The notes beneath the pieces were generated by a model. It was not told where the DNA came from, did no database searches, and was given only the letters and a program-made list of their open reading frames with translations. A DNA stretch of 64,000 nt from Enoplolaimus lenunculus (Eukaryota > Nematoda > Enoplea > Enoplida > Thoracostomopsidae): contig JASANG010002711.1 in assembly GCA_030248215.1 (NCBI GenBank), positions 1 through 64,000 on the forward strand, read 5' to 3'. Positions 10,566 through 23,500 of the stretch are shown here, piece after piece; positions within the stretch are counted from its first letter, which is position 1, and each line of letters opens with the position of its first letter. The position numbers were made by a program, and so were the translations under genes.

Positions 10566-11526
10566 GAAATCAATGCTTTATACATCCTTATCGTGCATAC
10601 ATGCCGAATTATGTTCTATGTAATGCCCCTAGCTACGTCGTTATAGGTCAAATATTTTACTCTAAAAACTTCGGCGTGGAAGTTGATTGGAAGCGAAGGC
10701 TTCAGTTATACTTCAAATAGTGTCATTTCCAACATGTTATTTCAGAAGCAGACTTATAACAACGATGTTTAATTGCATATGACACAAGCACAACGGCGTA
10801 ATAAGGTGAAAGAAACAACTTAACCATGATTGAAAGGCGTTGAACCTTTTATACCAGAGTATAAAATGACAACAAACCATTTACTATCTTGACTTAATAC
10901 TATATTCACTATCCAGCTGGATAATTAAGATAAGTTCATAAATAAATTTAGACAGCATTTTAAAATGTTACGCTGATTAACGGGGCTGTGACAGGATAAC
11001 TGTACCGTGTAAGAACACATTGCTAGTAAATTTTATAATATGTTTTCTTTGAATACGCTTAATCTGCTCGTTCTATGCTCAAGTCGCACGTTCTGTACAT
11101 AATAAACATTAAAGGTGTTATAAGCTAAATAAATACTGAACCTTTAATTTTTTAAGAACTTTTTAGACAGCAAGAACATTTGTATTCAACAATTTTGTAC
11201 CCCCGCCCCGCGGGTATACTCGAGCTAAAAACATCTACCCACGACACACCTTTTTCCCGCGCCTGAAGTCAAACCAGTATTTAAAGATCGCCGGTGATTC
11301 GCGCTTTAATGAAGTTTAGCGATATTACTTTAACGAATTTTACGAACGAATTTTATTAGAAACGACAAAATTCTAAACCCAGCTAAATAAAGCACGGGCC
11401 GCACCTACCAGAAATGAAACAGACAATAGCGTAGGTTTTCCACCTTGAAACATAAAAGTTTGCCGCGGGTACAGCCTGTGAATTATCTACCCGCGTGATA
11501 AAACTCTATCCGTGGGTATACCCGCG
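10566..11526. other. Intergenic stretch without recognised gene
   Basis: The sequence is AT-rich. Scattered CCCGCGGGTA-type motifs (near 11209, 11464 and 11500, again at 12065-12100) suggest one more short repeat into which the tandem SINE copies at 11527-12050 were inserted. Confidence 0.4.
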
Positions 11527-12050
11527 TGTTGGTACTATACGGTCTGCACGATCCCTGTTTGAAGTTTTTGCCAAAGTTAATGACCACGCCGGGAATCGAA
11601 CCTCGGCCTTCTTGCGGTCGAGCCAAGCATGCTACCACTACACTACGCGGTCATTGCAACAATTTCTTATACCGGTATATGTACACAGGCATGGCAACAT
11701 TGCTTTACATACACTTCCGTGCACATGTACCGACATCCCTCTTTTTCACACGGGGTCGTCCCGGACCGTGAATCCAACTACCCCAATTCATGGGCTTGCT
11801 GTTTGCAGTGCCCGTCTCGGTGGGACCTCCATGTTGGTACTATACGGTCTGCACGCCCCCTGTTTGATGTTTTTGCCAAAGTTAATGACCACGCCGGGAA
11901 TCGAACCTTGGACCTCTTGCGCTCGAGCCAAGCATGTTACCACTACACTGTGCGATCATTGCAACAACCTCTTGTACTAGTAAATGTGCACAGGCATGAC
12001 AACATTTGCTTTACATACACTTACGTGCACATATACCGACACCGCGCCTG
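11527..12050 (-). repeat. tRNA-derived SINE, family A, two tandem copies
   Basis: Two copies are offset by 305 bp (TTGGTACTATACGGTCTGCA at 11529 and 11834). Read on the minus strand each has a tRNA-like head of about 72 nt with A-box TAGTGTAGTGGTAGCATGC and B-box GGTTCGATTCCCG. The acceptor arms GACCGCG/CGTGGTC pair with one wobble in the first copy. Because it is repeated with the same non-tRNA tail, I call it a SINE rather than a tRNA gene. Confidence 0.82.
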
Positions 12051-12114
12051 AAATACCTTATCTGACCCGCGTTTACCCGCGGGTAAGTGCGACTGCCCGC
12101 GGATAATGTCCCAC

Positions 12115-12690
12115 TGGTCGGCAGTAGGCATACAATGGCGTTGCATATATTGCATATGCGGCAGGAAAAGCATATCTCATCCTATTTTCGACTGGATGCC
12201 GGGTTCATATCTCGGCAATTTACCATAGCGCTCACGGCGTAGCCCCCATGTCAGTCTAGGTAGACCAAGGACATCAGACCTTTTTTACCATGCAGCTGGA
12301 AATGCAAGCCTTCAGAGCGGGGATCGAATTCTCAGCCGACATATCCTTAAGCGAATGTTGTAAAACTGCGCCACCTAGCCCGCCTCTCCAACCTTTTTCG
12401 TTGACTATATGTGTCGACAGTATGCTGCCGGTAAGCATACTATATAATGTGGATTGCATATATAATGCATATGCACCAAGACAACATGTCTCACATGCTT
12501 ACATGCCCAATTCTCAACAAGGTCATCCCTTGACCGTCCACCCTATTTTTGACTGGAGACCATCAGATTTTTTAACAAAGCAGCTGGAAAAGCGGACCTC
12601 CAGCGCGGGGATCCAACTCGCTGCCGGTAGGCATACTATACAATGCGCATTGCATATATTGCATATGCACTAGGTTGCTCACATGCTTTA
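12115..12690 (-). repeat. tRNA-derived SINE, family B, several overlapping partial copies
   Basis: Read on the minus strand, 12240-12520 gives GGCGGGCTAGGTGGCGCAG and then a B-box-like AATTCGATCCC, followed by a TTCCAGCTGC tail and AAAGGTCTGATGTC. The same architecture, in better condition, lies at 50085-50365. Flanking pieces at 12115-12240 and 12540-12680 repeat the GCATATGCA and CAGCTGGAAA parts and look like broken further copies. Confidence 0.75.
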
Positions 12691-12734
12691 CAGAAGTATA
12701 TGACTCAAAACTATACATCTACCTACCAGATACC

Positions 12735-13133
12735 AGGATTCCAACAGGAACTAAATTTTTCCGGAATAGGAACGGGAACAGGAATTGGATTTCTTTGCAG
12801 AAACCGTAACAGAAACAGAAACCAGAATTTAAAATAATTTTCATCACTGAATTACTGTTTGACTTCTCAGAAAACTTTCATAAAATGGCATAAGCAAATT
12901 TTGATCTAGTTCACAATCAAGTCTTGCGAAAACATCAGAAACAGTTTATTATTTAACAAAATTGAAATAATTGTAAAAATACGTACTCATTTCGAAATAA
13001 CAATTTTTCCATGACAAAGATACGAATATTTTAATGATTACGTATAAGTAATTTGACAGAAAGCCGTAAAAAAATCCGGTTCCTGCATCTTCGAATGCAG
13101 GAACAGGAACAGGAACCGGAATTGAATTTATGG
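12735..13133. repeat. GGAAC-rich foldback repeat, copy 1
   Basis: Both ends are rich in CAGGAAC/GGAAT motifs and the middle is AT-rich with ATTTCGAAATAACAATTTTT. Nearly the same series recurs at 22640-22960 in a SMARCC intron, including TTCCTGCAT, AATGCA and AACAGGAACAGGAA. Fragments of the same motif lie at 13700-13745 and 14005-14100. Confidence 0.7.
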
Positions 13134-13317
13134 GGCGCTACGCAGTGTTATATGATTTTTAGAATCGAGAAAGCTCAACTAGTCTAAGGACGTTCGGAAA
13201 GTTTTTATTTATACGCGGTTATTTATACTTGTTCCCGTACCCGCGTAAGTACCTTCTTGTACTTGTTTATTACGTAACACTAGTCAGAGTAACGTTAGAA
13301 ATTTGTTTACATACGTA

Positions 13318-16300
13318 ATGTCATCGCGTTCTGCTATTGTGAAGAAAACGGATGGGAACCCGAATCAGCGTTTTTTCGACTCGGAAGACGTTTTAAGTGG
13401 ATTAAACGTGGTCAAGCAATGGCTACTGAAAAATGCGAAAGAAGTATATACGTTTATTATGTTAGCTGAGGTTGAATATCATTGGGAGTTTATTCTGAAC
13501 CATATTTTCGCCAGATATATACCACAAAGTATACGCGCTGAACAGTAAGAAAACCACTGGTTCTAGTTGAATTTATAAAGTACGTATTTATTTAAATAAA
13601 AACTTAACTCATTCACACTAATTTTGTTTTGTGACTAGGTAACGCGTAAAACTGCATCTTCAAAAGCATCTAGAAATTCGTTAAATGCGTCAAAAAACTG
13701 AAAAATACTGGATATTCCTACCGGAGCAGCTGGAATTCCGGTTGCACCCTGATCACGTAGTGTCGTAAATTGATCTTGCGAGCTTCCTGTAAACATATAA
13801 TATCGACTTTTACGTATCCCAAATTTCAGTACGTAAATCCGAACGATATTCAATCACCAAAGCAGATCGCCAGTTTGGTTGTACTTATGATGACGTTTGA
13901 AGAGAAAATGTGCGGCCGACACAACACTGAAGCGAAAGGAACTAAGATACCAGTGAGTAGTGAGTTGAATTTTCTTGTACACGTATTATTTGGACTTCTT
14001 TGGCCCAGGCCAGGGTACATCCGGAATTTTGCTTCCGATTAGAATTCCGATTAAAACGAGTTCCGATTCCGATTGGAGAATCAATCGGAATCGGAATTTT
14101 CAAATTTTAATATTAATACTATTTGTGATCGTTGCATAAAATTTTTGTATGTATGTTTAAAATTATTTTCGATGAGTTAACTTATCAATAATTGACTGTA
14201 GATTTACGTTTACTGAACAAAAATCATCATATATATGCTGTTCGGCGACCGTTTCGCTTTTTCATTGACAAGTTTTCCAAGTTCTTCAAGGACACGCGTT
14301 GAATACTTTAAAATATAAAGAATGTGCAGATAAAACAACACGATGCTGTGAACGGAAGCCGAGGTTCAGCAAAAGTTTCGAGAACTATGTATCCTGAAGC
14401 TTATTGTTAGTAATTTGCTGCAAAACCGTAAAAAATTCTGGATTAGTTGCTATGTTTTATTTGAATATTTAGTAACGTCAGCGTTGTATACATTAATTTA
14501 TGTTTTAGAGTCGTCTGGTTTTGGATTTTAGTTCTGGTGGAGGTTTGTGCCAAATCTTGAAAGCAGCGTTTCGTCATCGTCTCAAACGCGGACTGTGAGT
14601 TTTACTCGTGTTTTGGTGTTTATTCGGTTTTACATTTGTCGGATGCTTTAAAATGTGAGGAACTTGTATATACGTACGCCAAAACAATGTGTCGAAATAA
14701 GCTGTATTGCAGTGAAATTTTTTGCCGTAAATTTTCATTTTCTGAACTGATACTCATAATTTGCGACTAAGCTATGTAAATCACTTTGTTGCGACTTCGA
14801 ATGCCGGAATAGGAACAGGAAAAGCAGCAGCAACTGAAATTTTACAAGGAATTCCATCTCTAAAATAAGAAATTTACATCCCAATAATCAATTTGTGGAG
14901 AAGTTCACTCAAATTCTATTTTCAATTTGTTTTCGTCGACGGATTCAACCTATTTTAAAGTATTGGACGCATGTTTTGTAGAACTTGGAAAACAAGTAAG
15001 TGAAAACGCAAAACAGTCGATGAACAGCATATTTGATTTTGAACTATACTCATTTAGCAATAATTATGGAAAAAATGACCCTCGTTTTAATCCAGCAAAA
15101 GGTTGCAGCAGAATGACTAGGAGCTGTTTACTAAATAAATGTGATAAATATAACGCCCTTCCCCTAGGTAGATGCCCTGATTGAGATGTCAATCAAAGCA
15201 CAGATGCCTAATGTGCGTACTATGAAATTTCTGCGTTTATGACCATGTAATTCAGTAATACTAACGTTCCTTAAAGCATGATTGTGTTAAAATTAGTATA
15301 GACATCGGTACCGGCATATGTAGGTTTGGCGTCGGCAAAATTTGAAAATAAGAATCGGTATCTGCATTGGCAAAACCTTGGAGTCGGCACATCGCCATTT
15401 TCTAGTTCAGTTTTGGACATTTATCTCCGACTAAAATGTTTAATCTTCACACATTCCGTACTCAGAAATAAGTAATTATGTCGAAGTCATTAATGTTTAC
15501 CTCGGCACTACCTCGGAGGGGTGGACTGGACCAACCTCGAATGCCAACCGAAAATGTATTAGTTTTAGTCGCGAACATTAAATATTTGAAACCGATTTGG
15601 TTTTAGCAACGCATTTGTTATTTGTAATCACACAGCTCAGGCATAAAATGTACAAGTAAATCACCACCCTTAACATTTCAGCGATGTGGGCCGCAATCCA
15701 AATTAATGTGTTTTCAATTTTCAAGTAAATTTTCATTGAACTTAAATTAACTTCATCGTGTGTTAGTCTGGTCATGTAAATTAAATTTTCACTGCGCTTA
15801 AGAATATTCGCCAGCGGGAAGTAATTTTTTTCATAAAAGATAATTTTAGTACAGTTTTGTGTAAAACTAACCGGATGGTCTCTTTTTAATGGGTGTCATT
15901 ATTTGTCGCCACAGTACTGTGAAAATCGGACCCTCGTGAAAATATGCTCTGTGGTCATTTTGGGAGATGTCATTTTTTCATGCGACTCCTGTTCCGTATC
16001 TTGTTCGGTGAAAAAATCACTTTCTGTATCCTGTGAAATACTGTTTCTGTTATTCTTGTTGTAGACGCCGATTCGATTTTGATAATCCTGCAAAATTTAT
16101 TGAAAATCAATCGATTTTTGCATCGATCGCGGATCACTTAAAATCGCTAAGTTCAACTGGTGCACAACTGTCGTCAGGTAACGGCGATACCGACGAAGAT
16201 GATGACAATTTGTGGACGTTGCCACGAGTTGCTGTTGCTCATGAAATCGTCGTGTCTGATGCGTCGCTTGCAGAGCGTATTCGGGCAGCGGTGCGGGAGC

Positions 16301-17501
16301 TTGGTGGTATTGTAGTGGCGATTGATTCCAGGGGGGTACCGATTCATGCCACGGCGGATGATAGCGATGGAAATGAACGGCTAGCAGATCAAGGCAATAC
16401 CGATGACACGGGAAAACTTCGACCGCCTACGCACGTAATTGTCCTGCCAAAGGGTGCCGGAGCTGGTTTAGCTGGTACGAAAGATGGTAAGAAGCGCATT
16501 GTGGTGCAGGGTGGCAACAAGAGTTCGGATTCAATTTCAACTAACTGACCGTGCAGTTGTTTCTGATGCATGATTGACAACGATTAGTTTTACATACAAC
16601 TAAACATTTGATCGTATTTTGTGATTTTAGAAGCTCTTATAAGTTTAACAAACTATTATCACATGTTCTCTATATTTGTGCATTTATATCATGTTGTATT
16701 ATAAGCAATGCAAGCCAATTCTTTGTTACAGATTCAGAATCTCAAGTTATTCCAGTTTTGAAAAATAGCAACGGTTTACTTGTTCATTTTACGCGTTCAC
16801 CACCGAGGTAAATATATTATAATTATTAATTTAATGTTTCACATCAGTGCCTGCTTACACTATATGATTCTGTTTATCAGTTTGTTGTGTTTGTTTTTAA
16901 AAGAATGAGGGCTCTAGCATACAGGGCAACTTATACTTTATCTATTGATATTGTGTGGTGTCGAGACGGAAAGGCAAAAGTATCCGTGCTACCAAGGTGC
17001 GATCAGGTTAAATGTTACCGGAGCCGGATACAGAATTGTTTTACCGGAACCGGATATAGCATGTAAATATGAGCACTGTTGGAAATAATTGAGTTGCACA
17101 AAATTATACGTTTACAGAATTAAAATCAACTGTTAGCTTGGATGTTTCATTCTAATTTAGTTAGTGAAAAACTTAACAGCTTTACTTATTAGTCTAACGC
17201 TTAGTGTAATGATAAGTCGAAGGATAAGCATATCTGTGGAATCTAAACGTAAACGAGTCCAACTCGGCCTAAGTGTAAGCGGAAAAACGAGACGCTGGAG
17301 AGAAAGTAACATGGACCAGAATTTGATTGTAGTTACGATTCCTGGGTGCCTGGACTCGACGTACCAGATGATCTCGTGGTTGATATGCTTGCACCGCGTG
17401 ATGGAGGTCCCTGGTGCTTAACCCCAACATGGGTGTTTGACTCGAATCGATACAACGAATGGATGAACGAAGACGACTATTTGGCAGATGAAAACACTCT
17501 A
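13318..17501 (+). other. SMARCC: SMARCC N-terminal module (exons 1-6, residues 1-334)
   Basis: Exon 1 gives [19 protein letters not shown], matching the family's KFWESPETVSQLDSVRVWL. Exon 2 ([19 protein letters not shown]) matches the LAGLVVQLLQFQEDAFG segment, and exon 3 ([13 protein letters not shown]) matches FMDFKAGGALCHIL. Exon 4 has [11 protein letters not shown] and the BRCT-like core, with an insertion of D/G-rich linker compared with vertebrates. Exons 5-6 carry VLVHF-like and NEWMNEDDY, the chromo-like part. This MarR-like/BRCT/chromo module is the conserved N-terminal region of SMARCC proteins. Confidence 0.9.
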
Positions 17502-20500
17502 GTAAGTTTGACACTTGATATTAGCTAACTGTTTTGTTTTTTAAAATACAAGAGCTAAATGCATTATTTGTCATAGTTTCCATACTAAATTAAATTACCT
17601 ACCAAACGTAACCAATCAATGTAAAGCTAATAAGCGTGCATCGGTGGTATTAATATTGAATCTAATAAAAAGTTCTAGTTTTTAGTCTTTCTATTTGGGC
17701 TATTATCATCTTTTCGCTGTGTTATCTATCGCTACACTATATTGTAGAGACGAAAAGCGTACACCGTTGCCGATTTGCTCGCTGAAGACACAAGTGGCAA
17801 CTATACCACCGCGAATGGCAATGGGTCCACTTCGACTGGCGGTCGTGAAGCATCGGACTATACCTCCAGCGGAGGTAAAACTGGCCGTGGCAAATCCGCG
17901 GGTTCATCCGGAGGTGGTAAAAAGAGGAAGCCTTCCCCATCGCCTGCGCCGTCGCCATCGGAAAAGCGAAAGAAAAGGTGATGGGGATTTTTTGTAAAAC
18001 GGTTGTACGGAAGATACCCGTGTTTTATTTTTTACTAAACAAGTCAGAAGATGCCTTAAGATTATTTTTCAGTTACGTGCGCGCGTTCTACATCTTTTCG
18101 TGTTTAAATGATTTGACACGACGCCGTCAAAACTCATTGGTATTTTACAACAGTAGCACGCAAGCTTAGGCTGGCCTCATATCAAAAAATAAATTTAAAA
18201 GCGCGCCGCTTCATGCGGTACGGAATAGTTTAGCACATTCCGTATTTGTTTTGAAGTATTCTAGTGCGTTGTTATGTTGTACTTTGATTTATTTTCAGTT
18301 CGCGAAATCGATCAAACGTAACATCGGCTGCTGTAACGCGGAATACTCATGAAGACGAATACGATGAATCAACGCGCGATACGGATGATCACAGCACATT
18401 GGATCTCAACGAACAATCAATGGATACTACAAGTAGGTTTCAAAAGGACAATAGGTCGCCATTAGGGAACGACCGGATATATGGCAAAAACCTACGTCTG
18501 TATGCGACTGTGATATCTGGTGTAAACATTTTGTATATTTGCTGTATTTGTTGGAAAAGGTTTGCACATAAATGCTGTGCGAACGTTTGTAGCCTTTTTC
18601 AGATTTTGCGTCGATTTTAGTTATTTTCAAAATTTTGGTTGGCTATTTGTAATCAGTCTTTGTTTTTGTGCTTCAAGCGAGTATAGGTTCAAAAAGTAAC
18701 GCAGCGTTAATGGGCGTGGACTCGAACGCCAGTGCAGGAGCAGCTGGAACATGCACAGAAACTGGCACCTTAGACGCAAAACCAAGCATTGACGGGGCAG
18801 TTGTCGCTGTGAACGGCACTACAGAAGCAACGAAAAACAACTCTGGAGGATCGGCGGCGGCCGCCGTTGTAGATGCAAGTGAATTGCTTGATCAGCATCA
18901 TACAATTATTGTTCCGTCGTATTCGGCATGGTTTGACTGTAATCAGTAAGTAGAAAGCGTTGATGTTATGAAAGTTGTGTCTCATGCCCATATTCTCAAA
19001 TGCGTATAGCACCTATCATCAGTTAGCGATAGGTTTACAAAACATTTCGGGCGACGCATGCTGCAGCCGTGCCGCTCCCACCTTTGGCCGCCTCTAACTT
19101 AAGTACGCTTTTGGAAACGACAAAATAATTAAGCAATTGCTTAGCAGGTGCTTACAAGCACTAAGTTGTACTTAAGTAAAATTCCAGAAATCCAACCGAT
19201 AACTTTTCATGTTATGATTAACCGATGATATTGTCGACTTAATATTTATTACAGAGTGAACGCAATCGAAAAACGTGCGCTACCAGAATTTTTTAATGGC
19301 AAAAACAAATCAAAAACTCCAGAAGTGTAAGTTTTAATTGAACCATTATTGTGAAAAATAACTTTAACCTTGTCTAGGAATTGAATTACAGCGTTTTTGT
19401 TTTAGGTATATTTGGAAGCATACCGATACTGGTAATTTAACGGTGTTATCAGTTGAATTGACATAAATAATTGTGCAGCGCTAAAAATTAATCATGCTGC
19501 TGGCGTGAGGGGTGCAAATATTAAGTGTGGCTGTCTCAGGTGAATAATAGAAGACCTGCTGGATAAATACGCACATTCCTTTCGATAGATAAAATGGTAA
19601 AATAAATTGGCTTATGTACTCGGTCCAAGGTAGACTACGTTTCAAAGAATGAAAGTGTTTGCCACAGTAACGGTCAATTTACAATTTTTTGGTTCCGACG
19701 ATGTACAACTCAATTGTCAGTATCAGCATCCTAGTTTTCGATATGTCGGTATTTTGCAGTATAGGTTCAACTCTATTAAAACAAACTGGTTTTTAATCAA
19801 AAAATGTTCGTAAGTGACATCCAGATTTAAGTCTAATTTTGAGTTCAAAATGAAATACCTACTCATAATTTGGTAAGATTCGGTGACGTTTACAGCTGTG
19901 GTTGCAAGTTATAGTCTGATTCGCTTTGAGTTGAGTTGTACTTTGAAAGTTTTTCTAAATATTTTAAATCGTTGGCTGTGTTTCAGGTATGTAGCATATC
20001 GCAACTTCATGATTGACACATACCGTTTGAATCCGACAGAATATTTGTCGAGTACATCATGTCGTCGAAATTTAGCCGGCGACGTGTGTGCGATCATGCG
20101 TGTTCACGGCTTTCTCGAACAGTGGGGTCTAATCAATTATCAAGTCGACGCCGAGGCTGTGCCGACTCCGATGGCTCCACCTACGACAGCACATTTCATG
20201 TGTCTCGCTGATACACCATCTGGTCTGCATCCGATGACAGCGTCAGGATCGTCAAAAGTTAGTGATTTATGCTGTCTTATCAGAGTCAGGCTTTGTTTGT
20301 TCGATTCGGAGCCTTTAGCCAATTAGACTAATTCTGTAGAGTTATTAACTGCTCTTGCTATAACCAGTTCGATTTTCTAGATGTCACGGCATAAGAATTT
20401 GCTTGAAAATTAAACACTGATCGGGGTACGACTGGATTAACCGGCTTTGGATAGTTAATTTTTTTACCAAACCGAATGACAACGGGATACTAGTATGTTA

Positions 20501-23500
20501 AAATATTTGCAGTACTTATTATAGATTGCTGTTTGTAGTTCTTAATACAATGTTCTATTAGCATTTTAAGCAATCAACTGCGTCTACCGCTGTACCAGGT
20601 GCTGCCGGTAGTTCTCTTGATCCTGCGACAAGCGCAACTTTATCTGGTTTGCTGTCAGATACGACGACTGGGACGCCGGGGATTGTTAAAGGAACCTCAG
20701 ATGCGACAAGCGGTCGAGATGCTGAGGCAGTTGTGAAACTTGAGCCAGGAACACAACGAAACACAGTGTCGAACGATTTGATGGCACATGTTGACCAGTA
20801 CGGCGACGGAGTGGCAGCTGCTGGCAAAGTAAAAATATAATTAAATCTGCGTATAAAAGTCGGCAAATTATTTCGACAGTGCATTTCTGTTAGGATGTCG
20901 CCATATATACTTTCGCTGACATGGCGGTCAGGGATGAGAGTCTCGGTCTCGGCAAGCCGCTGCGTTTGGCAGGTCTCGGTCTCGCTTTTTTGATTCTCGG
21001 TGGTTTGAAACCTAGACCAGGAGTCGAGGATTCAGCAAGTGTATGACTGTATTATTGAAGTAAGTGATGGTTGATGAATAAAATTTCTTTGTAAAGTTAT
21101 GAAATTTTATAGTTACGCAATAATTACCAACAAATATTCTGCAAAAGCGCAAAAAACTATGAAAAAGGCAAAAAAACTTTGTGAAACACAACAAGCTGCG
21201 AAAAATACATTAGAAATAACTTATTTTCAAAATTTTAACTTTTTTCGGTGATGACCTAAAATTGACCGAGACCGAGACTTTTCTTGGTCGGTCTCGGTAG
21301 TCAGGTCTCGGTTTTTAACCGAGACCGTCCTTCCCAGCTGACGGCGCCGCATGTCAAAATGTTTGGTGTGCTATTATTCGCGGTTCCGGAAGGTGCTGAT
21401 AGCGCAACCCAGGCTGAAAACGGAATAACGACTCAGTTAAGGAAAATGCCAAAGTTTCCACTATATGGTTCCGGGGCGGTATAAAACTTTGACCCCCTTC
21501 CTTCATACATTTCCATTGCCGGTGTACTATTCTCAATGTTTGAAACAAACTTAACCATGTTGTTGTTGTGATAGCTGGGTTGGATCATCATGTTATGCGT
21601 GGTCTTGCTCCAGACCGTAGAACTGTTAGTTATTTTGTCACTACTCGAGCCCATAACTAGTAAGCAATAGGTTTTCAAACTGACGAACTCCTGCAATTGC
21701 GGATTTCTAAACTGGCACCGAAGTAGGATCTCTAAAATACGAAAAATGTGCTGAATTTTAAACCACTACTCACTGGTTCAAGATGCAAAACCTACAGCAC
21801 AGAGCAGACATTTGACAATACTGACAGAGCTGTCGAGATAGGAGTAAATTCTACACTATTAAATCAATTAGCATAGTGATGGCTTCAGTCAATGTTAGCG
21901 TTGCCAGTTACATAAAAATAATGAACTCAAAATTGTGTCCTAATTGTGCAAATTTTGTTCAAATTTTGTTGTTCTGGTACATTTCGGATGTAAAAGACGA
22001 ATAAAAAATATGCATCAAACGTACAAACAAGCTCAACAACACAACTTTTGAAAAATATTGAAAAACTTTGGTCACCAAAAATGTTGAAGTTTTTTACAAA
22101 GTCGTTTTAGTGAAATTCTGAGAGAGAAAACAGTTGCACCTTGGCGCCTCGTGATCAACTATGTACAATAGAAGTTTACCAATTGGATGGACCATATTCT
22201 CAACTGCATATAGCACCTATCACCAGTTAGCTGTATGTGTTAAACCTGACGACTTTGAACAATTGCAGATCTGTAAACTTACACTGAGGAAAGGTAAATA
22301 GGATGCTAAAAATGTGCTAAATTTGAAAGCTTAAAAGTAGTTCAAATCAAATGCGAAACGGGCAAACGAATTGTATTGTTTACAGGCAGATCAAACAGGC
22401 GGTGGTGCGCGTGAATGGACCGATCAGGAAACGTTGCTACTGCTCGAAGCACTTGAATTGTATCGCGACGACTGGAACAAAGTATCGGAACATGTGCAAA
22501 CGCGGACGCAACAAGAATGTATTTTGCATTTCTTACAATTACCAATTGAAGATCCGTATTTAGAGTCAGCAACCATGCCTGACAATGGAGCTTTAGGTAG
22601 GTATTTTTATCACGGTTTCAACACGAACTTAATTTTGCTCGAACAGGAACAGGAAGTTAATTTCTTTGCAGAAAGATGAACAGGAACCGGAATTTAAAAT
22701 AATTTTCTGTCAAAACAGACTTAACGAATTTTCAACTATTTCATCATCAAGTTTTGCTAAGCACAGCAGAAAGAGTTTTACCATAATTGAACTAATTAGA
22801 CAGACATTTATTTCGAAATAACAATTTTTCAAAGATCTAAATGATTATAAATAATTTGCCACAAAGCCGTAAAAATTGGGGTTCCTGCATGTTTAAATGC
22901 ACGAACAGGAACAGGAATTGAATTTTTGCAGGAATTCCGGCCGGAGCAGGAATTCCGGTTGAACACTGGTATTTATTTATTCAACGTACCTATTTTATCG
23001 CTTGTATTGCTGTGTCGGCGTGTTTTGAATTCAACCGGATATCAAAGTAACCAGGTACCGGATGTTACAAGTTTTGTAGCATACGAGTATCAAGGTGACA
23101 GATGAGCAGTGTTGTATTAGACAAGTGTAGACTAATTATTTCAATCGACGAGTTAGCTAGCGGCATGTGTTTACAATTGGTTTTGGTGTATGGGAAAAAT
23201 GTGAGTTTCGTAAATTAAGAAACGAGATACTTTAGAGCGACTCATGTCAAGTATGGTGTCCAGCCCACAGGGAGATAGGGTAGTGTTGGACTTAGACACT
23301 GGGAACTTAAGGATTATGCTTATTTTTAAACCAAATACTTTAAGACTCATTGCCAGTGGTTGTAAATGTAACAAAGGATGACAGTGTGATGGACGTCAAT
23401 AGTCTTCCCAGTGTTTTAGCTTTCTTTTAAATATCTGTCTCTATATATCTATTAGGCAGGCCGCAATAGTTAACGTCTTCCATAAGATCGCATAATCACT

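Noticed and set aside
11580-11660. Functional tRNA gene on the minus strand
   Set aside because: The cloverleaf is nearly complete but the same sequence with the same foreign tail occurs three times, so it is the head of a SINE.
14927-15184. 85-codon frame as a SMARCC or separate exon
   Set aside because: No family resemblance, no fit to the alignment between exons 3 and 4, which join cleanly without it.
19404-19465. Extra SMARCC exon after acceptor TTGTTTTAG at 19405
   Set aside because: It would keep the frame at first, but its residues do not match the conserved SWIRM sequence, whereas the exon at 19987 continues it exactly.
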